Assembly (NCBI GenBank): GCA_002049455.2 | Contig: KV919082.1 | Location: forward strand, 22,799 to 86,798 | DNA: 64,000 nucleotides | From: Porphyra umbilicalis | Lineage: Eukaryota; Rhodophyta; Bangiophyceae; Bangiales; Bangiaceae | Reading direction: 5' to 3' | Shown: one piece after another, positions 52,930 to 62,760 of the stretch | Layout: every line of letters begins with the position of its first letter | Numbering within the stretch: position 1 is the stretch's first letter | The notes under the pieces: model-generated | The model's database searches: none | What the model saw: the letters and a program-made list of their open reading frames with translations, nothing else | What the model was told of the DNA's origin: nothing | Made by a program: the position numbers and the translations under genes

Positions 52930-54837
52930 GATGACGGTGAAGATGTAGAGCGCAGGGGACTTCACGGTAAGGCGGGAGACAAGGAACTGCAAAGAGTGAG
53001 GAGCACAGTGGATGGCCGGCGCGGCAATGGTGGGGGGACGACGTGCAGGTGGGGGAAGACGAGCCAGTCGAATGGCAATAACGTGCAGACAAGCGTGTCT
53101 TTATAGGGGATCGTGGCCAGAAGAGGACAAACGGCTGCGTTGCACGGGTCAGAATCTGCCGCATGCACAGGACCGGACACCCGTCGCCGACCGCGGGCCC
53201 GTGCCCCAGACGGTCACAATTTCCACCCACCTCTCCACACCCACTCCCCCATCCCAACAGCCTCGCCGACCACGTAGTAGCGACCACCAGCCGCAGTAGC
53301 GCCCCGACAACGGGAACGCCCCTCGCGCAAGAGCACTTTGCAGCTCACCATACAGCTCACCATAACAAGGCAGACACAAGTGCCCCCCGAGTCACACCGC
53401 CAAGACGCTCCGCCCGCGCTGGACCGGTCCTCGGCTTGGACTCACGCGACGCGTACCAGCGCCGAGCGGGGTGCAAGGGACTCAAGCACGCACACCCCCA
53501 ATGCACGCGCATTTCGGCGTCGCGCAGCGCATTGTTGTCCCCCTCCAACGCGGACACGCGCTTCAGCCCGACCCGCAAGACCAGCGGTACGCCGGCTGCC
53601 GTTGATTCCGCCAAAATTGCAGCGGCCGCGCGGCGGCGCCCGTACAGGGCCTAGCAGGCGCCTTCGCAACTGACAACGGGGGTGGGAAGAGACATGCCGT
53701 ACCGCAGGTCAGAGGCACTGAGACTGTCCCTCCCCCGATGAACCCCCCCCGGCCTCTCGTCAGTCTGACCACTATTCCCTTGCACTCGAAGACCGGTCCT
53801 CGATCCTGCTCCACTCCGTCAAGGCCACTCAACAGTCGTCGATAGTAGACGATGGCCACGCGAGACGGGCGACGTACGCCGTACCCCAAGGCAAAAAAGA
53901 GCAGCAGGAACTTCGCTCCCGTCAGAGCTGCTGCGACGGCGGAAAGAGAGCTTCGAGGAAACCAGACCCGCAACTGGCTAGGATTTACGACCACTACACC
54001 GTTCTGTCTTTGAATTGGGATCGAAAGCTATCATTTTTCGGAACTTGCGCCCGAGGAAATACAGCGCTCGATTCCATGCGGACCCTTTGATTGCCGAACA
54101 CCAATGAGAGTGCCGGCTGCGCATCAGTAGCACCCCCTCAACAGATTGCTACATGTAATGCACCCAATGAAAGGGATCTACAGGTGTACTCACATGCAAC
54201 TCACATGCAAGAGATTCCTTGGCCTCTTGCGCAAATGGCCAATACTGTCCGCGGAGGGGGTTTCCGACTAGGCACGCCAGGACGCTCCCTCGTCTCCCCG
54301 ATCTCCAACCCCCTGACACCAGCTGCCGGGGCGCGCGTTCTTGCATTGTACGAGTAGAGGACACACCACACCCTTTCCCGTCCGACCGTCTCTTTACCTC
54401 CCCATTGCATAGGCACTTGGCCCGCACCACTGATGCTCCTGCATTTCTCGTAAGATTGCGGGGGTGTCCTCTACCTGACGCGAGGACGGGTCGGTCTTGC
54501 ATGCGCTGTGGTGTGGCGCCTTTCCGGGGCGTGCGCAACGGTCCTCCACCGGCGAGCTGTGTGCCGCAGCCGGCAGACGGGCTCCTATGCGGACACGGAG
54601 GACGGCGCTGTGCACACCCCGCCTGCATGGCCACCCGCAGGCCGTTGGCACCGACGTGGGGCGCTCCAGCCGCCCCGCCGGCTACATATACGGCCGTCGG
54701 CATCGTTGGCGAGACAACTGACGTTTCCTTCACGCACCGCCCGCTGTGACACCGTGCCCCCACTGCTTCCTCCGCCGTTCCCTCTTCGCTGGTTACCCTG
54801 CCCTGATCCCACCGGCACGTTCGTCCTGCCGGGCGCG
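52930..54837. other. Divergent intergenic region of the putative two-gene transposon
   Basis: 1.9 kb between the two start codons. It contains a short direct repeat CAGCTCACCATA twice at 53342-53365. No gene is supported. Confidence 0.4.
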
Positions 54838-57258
54838 ATGCAGGCGTTCTTTTACCGCCTGACGCTCGCGGTGGTCCCCCCCCCCCCGCACCCGCACGGT
54901 GGCCGTCGGTTGAACAGACCCGCCGCGGGCGCTCCCATCCATTCGCTGCCCCCGCGCAGGAACGAGCCTGCTCAAGGGTACACCTATCTGGCCGGCAGCC
55001 ACGTCACGTCACCGCCGGTCAGCACGGCGCGCCCCAACGACCGACCGCTCCTACAAGGTGCCCCGAACCTGACGCGCGGTATTGCTCACGCACCACCGCC
55101 TTACGACGCTGCGGCAGCGGCGCGTGTCGTCGGCGCGGCCACCGCAATCCCCCAGCCAGCATGTGGGTGGGCGGGCATGGCGGCCCGAGCGCCAGCGCAG
55201 CCGGTCAACTCGGCGGCGCTGCCGGGGTTGGCAGGCTTTTCCGGCCACGTGGGAGCCGCAGGCGGCGAGGCCTCGTGGGCCACCGCGCGCGTTGGTGGGA
55301 GCTTGTCGGCCGGGGTGCCCCCCCCCGTCCGCACAAGGCGAAGCATCTCCCCAGCGGGGGAAGTCCGAGGCGTCTCCGATGACGACATCCTCCACGTTGC
55401 TCAGCGGCGCTTAGGCTTTTCTCGACCCCCGCCGGTGGCGGTGTCGACAAGGCCCATCAGCGGGCGCCGCAGCAGACCGGCTCCCAGCCGCGCATCCCCA
55501 AGCCCATCTCCAACTCGACAAAGGCGGTCGTCTCCGCCCGCGTTGGAACGCACGGCCGCTGGAGCAGCCCTGGCACGAGGCTCGGCTGTGGGGGCCTCTG
55601 CGGCGTGCGCACCCGCGCCACCCACAGAGTTGGTGGCCTTTCAAGCCGACATTTCGGAGCTGTCCCGTGTACACCGCGAGTCCGTTGCCGGCCTCCGTCG
55701 CGACGCGACCGTCCTCCGAAAGGAAGTGGTGCTGACGAACAACAACATTCGGGAGCTGGTGAAGAAAACAAACGACATTGCTATTGTCGCAGACCAGCTG
55801 GCCGTCGCGTTTTTGCACAATCGTCGGCTCCTGACCAAGATTGAGGCCCAGCTGACCAACGTGGTGGCCAAGCGCGCCACGTCACGCGACTCTGCCGCTG
55901 CGGCGGCCGGGGTCGTTAACGACGCGTCGGCACCGGCGCCCACGTCAAGCATCATTACCGTACCGCCCCCACGGACGCAGGAGGAGATGGAGAAGCAGGA
56001 CGCGGCTTGGGTAATCGTCCTCAAGCCAGTGCTCTACTCGTGGGTGGAGGACAAGTTCGTCAGCGCCTACTGTGCTGCGGACGTGTGGCTTCCGATGGCG
56101 GAGGTGAACGTCTTCCTGCGCGACTGGGTGATGGCCCGGTTCAACACCAACGCCAAAGAAGCTGTGCGCTTGCTAACGCGCCGGTGGCGCCTGCCCACTC
56201 GTCCCTCCAAGAAGGCGGCGGAGCGCACCGCGGTTGCGGCAGCCGCCGGTGCGCCAAAGCCTCAGCCAAAGATGACGGCGGCATACCGGTACCTGCACCG
56301 GGTTGTCTACCACTTCTACGAGGGCATCGGGATTACGGCGGTGTCTGTGTTCGCGACCTACGTGAATGACAATGGTGGGAGGGGCACGCTACGGCGGGCC
56401 CGTGGCACCTCGACAAAGCTGGAGGTGTACTTCAAGCCAAAGGACGCAGCGGGGCTCCTTCAAGGCAACCTGTTTCTCAAAGACACGAACTGCGTCGCGG
56501 GGTTGGTGCGCGCGTTGGCGGTTGTCTTTGCCGGATACGGCGCGCTGCACAAATTTTCCGAGCCCGGCCCTACGGCTGGTCGTCCGCGCACGCCGGTCTG
56601 CCGCAACGCCTACATCGCGATGGTTGCCACCAAAGTGAGAGCCCACCTCTCAAACCGAGCCGCGGCCAAAGACTCGGACGATGAGGCGGACGACGAGGAA
56701 GCTACCGACGGAGAAGGCGGCATGGTCATCGAGACGGGTCAACACTTACCGAGCGCCGAGTCGGGAACCGTCCTCAACTCCGGCCACCGCACAGAGTGGG
56801 AGGACGAGCTGGTCACGACCGTCGACATCTTCAGGCCCTGGGGGACCGGTGCACTGAACGGCTTGAGAATCAGCGACGCCAGCGACGTGAGCCGCGCCGA
56901 CGTGACCCGGCCGCCGACGACACAGCAGCAGTCGCCCTCGGCTGGTTCGACGGCTGGCGCGGCAGCCGCGGCGGCGGCCGCGGCGGCGGCCGCGGCGAGC
57001 CGCGCGGGTTTGGCAGCGGTCGGCGGAGTGCGGCCAGGAGGGGGCGAGCCGACGGCGGCGGCGGGTGCGAGGCTGGGGGGGGCAGCCGAAGGCGGGTCCG
57101 GGTCGGCGCCGACGGGTCCTACGCGCGCGGATTCGAGTGGTAGCGACAGCGAGCCTGCGAATGACAGGCGGACCAATGTCGCGCGCACGGGGTTCAATGC
57201 CATGAGTGGCCCAGCCGCCCCTGCGGGCGACGGCAACTCCACCGACGGCTACACGTAG
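54838..57258 (+). CDS. Coiled-coil protein of unknown function, probable accessory protein of the transposon
   Basis: 806 residues from ATG 54838 (the frame is open upstream to 54508 without an ATG). Residues 1-255 are Pro/Arg/Ser-rich with Arg-rich patches. About 265-350 form a strong coiled coil (ISELSRVHRESVAGLRRD, NNNIRELVKKTNDIAIVAD, LLTKIEAQLTNVV). About 380-600 is a folded helical domain with many aromatics (WVIVLKPVLYSWVEDKF, YRYLHRVVYHFYEGIGIT). The tail is acidic (DSDDEADDEEATDGEGG), then poly-Ala and Gly. It is not recognised. It lies head-to-head with the transposase 1.9 kb away, and both share normal-complexity codon use unlike the nearby GC-rich genes. This suggests a partner such as the second protein found in many CACTA-type elements. 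It could equally be an independent gene. Confidence 0.6.
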   Translation: MQAFFYRLTLAVVPPPPHPHGGRRLNRPAAGAPIHSLPPRRNEPAQGYTYLAGSHVTSPPVSTARPNDRPLLQGAPNLTRGIAHAPPPYDAAAAARVVGAATAIPQPACGWAGMAARAPAQPVNSAALPGLAGFSGHVGAAGGEASWATARVGGSLSAGVPPPVRTRRSISPAGEVRGVSDDDILHVAQRRLGFSRPPPVAVSTRPISGRRSRPAPSRASPSPSPTRQRRSSPPALERTAAGAALARGSAVGASAACAPAPPTELVAFQADISELSRVHRESVAGLRRDATVLRKEVVLTNNNIRELVKKTNDIAIVADQLAVAFLHNRRLLTKIEAQLTNVVAKRATSRDSAAAAAGVVNDASAPAPTSSIITVPPPRTQEEMEKQDAAWVIVLKPVLYSWVEDKFVSAYCAADVWLPMAEVNVFLRDWVMARFNTNAKEAVRLLTRRWRLPTRPSKKAAERTAVAAAAGAPKPQPKMTAAYRYLHRVVYHFYEGIGITAVSVFATYVNDNGGRGTLRRARGTSTKLEVYFKPKDAAGLLQGNLFLKDTNCVAGLVRALAVVFAGYGALHKFSEPGPTAGRPRTPVCRNAYIAMVATKVRAHLSNRAAAKDSDDEADDEEATDGEGGMVIETGQHLPSAESGTVLNSGHRTEWEDELVTTVDIFRPWGTGALNGLRISDASDVSRADVTRPPTTQQQSPSAGSTAGAAAAAAAAAAAAASRAGLAAVGGVRPGGGEPTAAAGARLGGAAEGGSGSAPTGPTRADSSGSDSEPANDRRTNVARTGFNAMSGPAAPAGDGNSTDGYT

Positions 57259-57921
57259 ACCACGGGTGACGAGGAGGAACCGCCTGTCCGCCGTCTGCGC
57301 ACGCCGGCTGAGGCGGCCGCTGCAGCCGCGAATCGCGCGGCTCGCTGTGTTCTCATGCATCAGGTCGACTAACGGTTGCGGATGGGTGACAACGGCTGCA
57401 GTGAGGTGCGTGTCGTTGTTTCTTGATGTTGTACGTTTCTGACTCGTTTACGGCTGGGGGCGTTTCGGGCACAGAAACCACGAGATCGAGAGCCACGCAT
57501 GCCGAACATGTCCATTCCGAGATTCTTCTGGACACCCTTCTGGGCAGATTCCAGAACGTGCCCGGATCTTGGTTTCGGACTGGCCGGTGAATGCCCCAAC
57601 GATAACAGCGTGCGCCTCCAAGCACGGGGAGCGGCCGCCTGCGACGGCCTCTCGACAGATTTTTTATCTCGCCCCCGCTCCAAGCACCACTTGACGGGCC
57701 TCTCGCACCACCGGTGTGGGTGGCCGTCGGCCGTCCGCGTTGGCAGCCGAGAAACCGCCTCGGTCCGCGGGTTCGGCCAAACAAGCAGATCACCGAGCCA
57801 CAACGCAGCCATGATAGTCACAACGAGCATGTGTATTTTTCAACCGTGCATCCCAATGGTCATACCTCGGTGTGTTTCAGTTTTGACAGTCCACGAACTC
57901 ATCTTTTCAAAAAAGCAGTAG
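57259..57921. other. Intergenic
   Basis: Moderate-GC flank between the coiled-coil gene and the next Helitron2-like copy. It contains GGTTTCGGACTGG at about 57572, see the rejected list. No gene. Confidence 0.4.
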
Positions 57922-58597
57922 TTCCCTGGCCTTTAGGACAGGGTGCTCTCAAAGTATAGTGATGCATATATATACTTAGATCACGGGACTTGCTGTCCGT
58001 TTCAGAGGTGGCAGTCTGCATTCGTGTCCTCAGGGATCTGAGGGCGTGTCAGCGTCGGAAGGGTCGCGATGACGCTAAAAGTGAATAGAGTTACGTGGCT
58101 GAGAAGGACTGTCCTGCCACAGGGGTCACAGGGTCTGGACGGCTGCTGCCACCCCCACCGCCCGGCGCGCAGCGACTGCCGGGGTTCGACGCGCGCGCGA
58201 TGACCCGCGGGTGATCGTGCCTGCGCGTCGGCTTCTGTTGCGGCGGCGCGTCGGCGGTTGCTGCCGCCATCTACCGGCGCGGTTAGAGGCGCCCCGTCGC
58301 GCGGCGGTCGATCTCACTCGCCCGTCCATGCGCCGTCTTGGCCGTGCGCAGGTGCGCTGCGCGGCGGGGTGACGGCCCCGCCCATGGGCGTTGCGCCACG
58401 CCGGCGGGCCGCTGCCGCTGCGGCGGCGGCAGCGGCACCCCTTTTCCCGCCCCACGCCCCCCCCGCCACGGCAACGTAGCTTTACGTGCCCCCGTGCGTG
58501 CTCGCGGCCATGGAGCCGGCCGGCGTGCCCGCGGTCGATGCGTCGCCGAGCGCGCCACCGCCCTGAAGGCCAGGGTATTGCACGCACGTGCCTGGAA
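57922..58597 (+). mobile_element. Helitron2-like non-autonomous element, family A copy 4
   Basis: 676 bp, plus orientation, complete. Left end TTCCCTGGCCTTTAGGAC with repeat core CCCTGGCCTT at 57924-57933. The inverted core AAGGCCAGGG is at 58566-58575. Then come TATT, the hairpin GCACG-CA-CGTGC (58580-58591) and terminal CCTGGAA. The next base is T. No coding capacity. Confidence 0.8.
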
Positions 58598-59284
58598 TGG
58601 TCTGCAGCCTTTGACCAATAAGATTCACTTTTAGATGACGATGAGGTAACGGGAGCGTACTAAGTATGTAAACAAATGTTTTTAAATATGTATCCCTTCC
58701 CCTTTCTTTGTTGTTTAGGTCGATTTACGGATTCTTCTTCACTGCCAGGATATGTCACCAAATAGTGTTGGGTGTTCCGGATAAAGACCTAATGGTTCAG
58801 CTTGGATCGCGGGCTCGGGCCGATGCCGGCCTCTTCTGTGTTCGACGTTGGCACGCTCAAGGCTTCGAGTTGGGGAACCCTCGGCGAGGCGTCGAAGTGT
58901 CGGGCCCACGTAACCGAGGCGAAGATTTTTGGTTCCACCCCCCACTCAACCGTGACTGGGGCACGGCTACATCATGTAGCCGTGCCCCAGTCACGGGCAA
59001 TGATTGCCTCGGCGCGAGAACACCGCACACGCTCGCGTCGGTGTCGACGCTGGCCGCGCGGAGCGGTGCGGCGCCGGTCGTGTGGCACGGGGAGTGCCAG
59101 GCACACAGCACTCTCGTTTTGCCACTGGGAGATAGGCGGTGGAGGTGTGATCGATCGAGGCAGGGAGGGAGCCAGCAGCGCCAGGCCAGCAATGACTGGC
59201 GGATTGCCGACGGAAGCGTCCGTCGCTCGCCTCATCACTTTGTCAAGTACCTCCGGGGCAATTATGAAGATTATTTCATCCATA
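58598..59284. other. Intergenic with a perfect hairpin
   Basis: No gene is seen. It contains the inverted repeat described separately and AT-rich DNA at 58610-58740. Confidence 0.45.
58951..58995. repeat. Perfect 21-bp inverted repeat with 3-base loop
   Basis: 58951-58971 (starting CGTGACTGGGGCAC) is the exact reverse complement of 58975-58995, with loop TCA. As RNA it would form a very stable hairpin. Confidence 0.93.
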
Positions 59285-60574
59285 TTCCCTGGACTTTAGT
59301 TTAGGGTACTTATCAACATGCGCATGGGGTCACACACATAACTTTTTTTTTCTCCAGTGCACGCGCGGGAGTACTTGCGGTTGGCCCCGTGTGCACACCT
59401 TTTCGCGCGGTACGCAGTGTATCGATCACTGCTGCGGGTCCTTTGGGCATGGTTCGGTGCGCAACATGCGTCCAGCACTTTCTGTAGCTTTTCTCGTTTG
59501 TAGCATGTCAGCCGCGGTCATACGGACGCCGTACGTCGCTTTTCGTAGGATGTCCGGGTCAGTTGCCTCAGAATGAGGGTGGTGCGTTCAGACCCCCGGA
59601 AACGTCGATCTGGTCAGACGCGTGGACTGTATTTTGTGGTTAAGTCCGGCGATGGCGCTCCACGGGACAACCAAGGCGCATTCTGTTCGAATTTTCAAGC
59701 AGACGCTGGCGACCCATCGTCCTGGAGGAGAGGGCTCCCGGACGGCCGGCGGGAGCTGCCGACGGCCGCACCACCGCTGTCGTCGGGGTCATCACCGCGG
59801 CGGCCGCACACGCCCGACACATCCCCCGCACGCGCGTCGGTGCGCGACCGCCCGCGACCAACACAGCCGGCGCGCGGTCGGCCGTCGCGCCGACGAGGCG
59901 ACCAGCCCCACCCACACCCCCGCGCGCGCGTGTGGGTGTCCACGCCGGCGGCCGCAGACGGCGGCCCCGCCCGTTGTGGTGCCCCCCCACTCCTCGCCCC
60001 CGCCACTGTCTGACGGGGGACGAGCTCCGCTGCCGTTAGGAGCGAGGAAGGGCGCCGGCAGCGCCACCGCCGCCTCCCCTGCCGCGGCTGCCACCGCTGT
60101 CGCGCCCGCCATCGCCGCGACTGCGACGGGTGGTGGCTGCGACGGCGGCGGCGGCGGCGGCGGGCTGTGGTCCATGGCCCCACCGTCGCCGCTGCCGCCG
60201 CTAGCGGGCGTGCGCACCGCCGCCGACGCGCCGGCGGGGGGCGGCGGCGCGGAGTTCGACGGCGGCTTGCCTGCGGCAGCGGCGGTGGCGCCCAACTGCC
60301 GCGGCCGTGGCGACCGGGACGGGTGCGACGGCAGGCCGGCGGCGGTGTGCACGTCTGGAGGTGCGAGGGTATTCGTCTGCTTGTGGCTGGGGGGGGGAGG
60401 CGCGGCGGTGACGGCGGCGGCGTGGGCGGCGGCGGCGGCGGTGCATGTTGGCGGTGGCTTGTTTGCCGAGGATGCGCGGCCGCGCGAGGGGGGTGGTTCG
60501 CGTGGGCTGGTCGTCGGCGGCTGCTTCGCACGTTGTAAACAAGTCCAGGGTATTTCCGCGAACGCGTTTTCAGT
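59285..60574 (+). mobile_element. Helitron2-like element, family B, first unit of a tandem dimer
   Basis: 1290 bp. Left end TTCCCTGGACTTTAG with core CCCTGGACTT at 59287-59296. The inverted core AAGTCCAGGG at 60541-60550 is followed by TATTTC, the palindrome CGCG-AA-CGCG and TTTTCAG. So the right inverted repeat is internal, as in family A. The first 400 bp are ordinary DNA; 59700-60530 is very GC-rich (tri-nucleotide CCG-like) cargo with frames on both strands and no recognisable family. Confidence 0.75.
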
Positions 60575-61927
60575 TTCCCTGGACTTTAGTCTAGGGTACT
60601 TATCAACATGCGCATGGGGTCACACACATAACTTTTTTTTTCTCCAGTGCACGCGCGGGAGTACTTGCGGTTGGCCCCGTGTGCACACCTTTTCGCGCGG
60701 TACGCAGTGTATCGATCACTGCTGCGGGTCCTTTGGGCATGGTTCGGTGCGCAACATGCGTCCAGCACTTTCTGTAGCTTTTCTCGTTTGTAGCATGTCA
60801 GCCGCGGTCATACGGACGCCGTACGTCGCTTTTCGTAGGATGTCCGGGTCAGTTGCCTCAGAATGAGGGTGGTGCGTTCAGACCCCCGGAAACGTCGATC
60901 TGGTCAGACGCGTCGACTGTATTTGTGGTTAAGTCCGGCGATGGCGCTCCACGGGACAACCAAGGCACATTCTGTTCGAATTTTCAAGCAGACGCTCGCG
61001 ACCCATTGTCCTGGAGGAGAGGGCTCTCGGACGGCAGGCGGGAGCTGCCGACGGCCGCACCACCGCTGTCGTCGGGGTCACCACCGCGGCGGCCGCACAC
61101 GCCCGACACACCCCTCGCGCGCGCGTCCGTACGCGACCGCCCGCGACCAACACAGCCGGGGCGCGGTCGGCCGCCGCGCCGACGAGGCGACCAGCCCCAC
61201 CCACCCCCCCGCGCGCGCGTGTGGGTGTCCCCGCCGGCGGCCGCACCGCCCGTCGCGCGCGATGTGGCATGGTCCGAGGCGCCGCCGCCCCCCGCCGACG
61301 CGGCGGCAGCGTTGACGGGGGCCCCGCCCGTTGCGGTGCCCCCCACTCCTCGCCCCCGCCACTGTCTGATGGGGGACGAGCTCCGCCGCCGTTGGGAGCG
61401 GGGAAAGGCGCCGGCAGCGCCACCGCCGCCTCCCCTGCCGCGGCTGCCGCCGCTGTCGCGCCCGCCATCGCCGCGACTGCGACGGGTGGTGGCTGCGACG
61501 GCGGCGGCGGCGGCGGCGGGCTGTGGTCCTGGCCCCACCGTCGCCGCTGCCGCCGCTAGCGGGCGTGCGCACCGCCGCCGACGCGCCGGCGGCGGACGGC
61601 GGCGCGGAGTTTGACGGCGGCCTGCCTGCGGCAGCGGCGGCGGCGCCCAACTGCCGCGGCCGTGGCGACCGGGACGGGTGCGACGGTAGGCCGGCGGCGG
61701 TGTGCACGTCTGGAGGTGCGGGGATATTCGTCTGCTTGTCTCTGGGGGGGGAGGCGCGGCGGTGACGGCGGCGGCGTGGGCGGCGGTGGCGGCGGTGCTT
61801 GTTGGCGGTGGCTTGTTTGCCGAGGATGCGCGGCCGCGCGAGGGGGGTGGTTCGCGTGGGCTGGTCGTCGGCGGCTGCTTCGCACGTTGTAAACAAGTCC
61901 AGGGTATTTCCGCGAACGCGTTTTCAG
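60575..61927 (+). mobile_element. Helitron2-like element, family B, second unit of a tandem dimer
   Basis: 1353 bp, head-to-tail behind the first unit and about 95% identical. Core CCCTGGACTT at 60577-60586, inverted core at 61895-61904, and the same hairpin and TTTTCAG end. It is 64 bp longer, mainly from extra sequence around 61245-61320 (containing GATGTGGCATGGTCC), so the two units have evolved separately or came from different source copies. The flank beyond is unrelated (TCTGGATTG). Confidence 0.75.
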
Positions 61928-62197
61928 TCTGGATTGATTCAGTACGTATCGAACTCTTTGTCTATCGTGCTGTCGCGCCATCTTTCCAGCAGCGACGCCG
62001 CACGCGGTGATGGAGCAATCGACTCTGAACCCGCCATCCCTGTCCATCCTGGCGGTGACACGTCGTGCACGCCATCGCCGACGCCCAGCACTCGACGAGC
62101 GGCTCCCTCTCTCGTGTGAAACCGTTTCCTGCTGCCCCGCACGCACCCTCTCCTCCTACCCTCCCACCACCGCCGCCGCCCGCCCCACCCGCGCGCC

Positions 62198-62760
62198 ATG
62201 GACGCGGTCGAGCCCCGCCTGCGCGCGCTGGCGGCCAGCCTCCCCCCCCCCCCGCCCCCGCGGTCGTCTACGAGGTCGCCTCCCGCTATGCGGCGCTCCC
62301 CGGCTGGGCGCTCCTCGTCGCGGCCGCGGCGGCGGGGGCCACCCCCCGCCCCCGTGCCGTGGCGGCCCACCTGGTTCTGCCGCTCGTCGTTGGCCTGTCT
62401 GCCCTCTACGTCGCCTGCCTCTTCGGCGCGGTGCAGATTGACCGGCTGCCGCCGACGGACTTGGGCAGCCTCGAGGAACTCCGCTCCGCCTTTACGTCGG
62501 ACTGGATGCTGACGGCGGGGTGGGTGCACTACCTCGGGATGGACCTGCTCGTTGGCCTCGGCGTGCTGGTCGACGCCGGCCGCCGCCGCGGGGGGGCGGG
62601 GCTCCTCTGGCGTGTGGGGTTGATTGTGTGCCTGGCGGGGGTGTGTTTGCTCGCGCCGGCGGGGATGCTCCTGTACGCGTTCTTCCGGACGGTGGTCGGG
62701 CAGGACGCGGCGGCGGCGGCAACGGCGGCGCCGCCGCGGGAGGGGCGCAAGGAGGAGTGA
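62198..62760 (+). CDS. ABA4-like DUF4281 membrane protein
   Basis: In plants ABA4 is a plastid membrane protein needed for neoxanthin formation; relatives occur across algae and bacteria. ATG at 62198 begins MDAVEPRLRALAASLPPP. A run of 12 C (62240-62251) then forces a one-base frame change into the family sequence, which ends at 62760 (about 187 residues, close to the family size). Visible features are VVYEVASRYAALPGWALLV (first membrane span), VLPLVVGLSALYVACLFGAV (second), SDWMLTAGWVHYLGMDLLVG with the conserved W-H-x3-D-L motif (third), and LAPAGMLLYAFFRTV (fourth, with the conserved Pro-x-Gly). The short N-terminus does not look like a long plastid transit peptide, so location is open. 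The poly-C frame change is probably a length error. Confidence 0.8.

Noticed and set aside
53160..53700. Plus-strand ORF at 53163-53654 as a gene in the divergent region
   Set aside because: Arg/Pro/Thr-rich with no motif; lies in the shared promoter region of the transposon genes.
48349..57590. CCAGTCCGA near 48350 and inverted near 57575 as the ends of the transposase element
   Set aside because: Only about 8 bp match and the flanks show no duplication; too weak to define an element.
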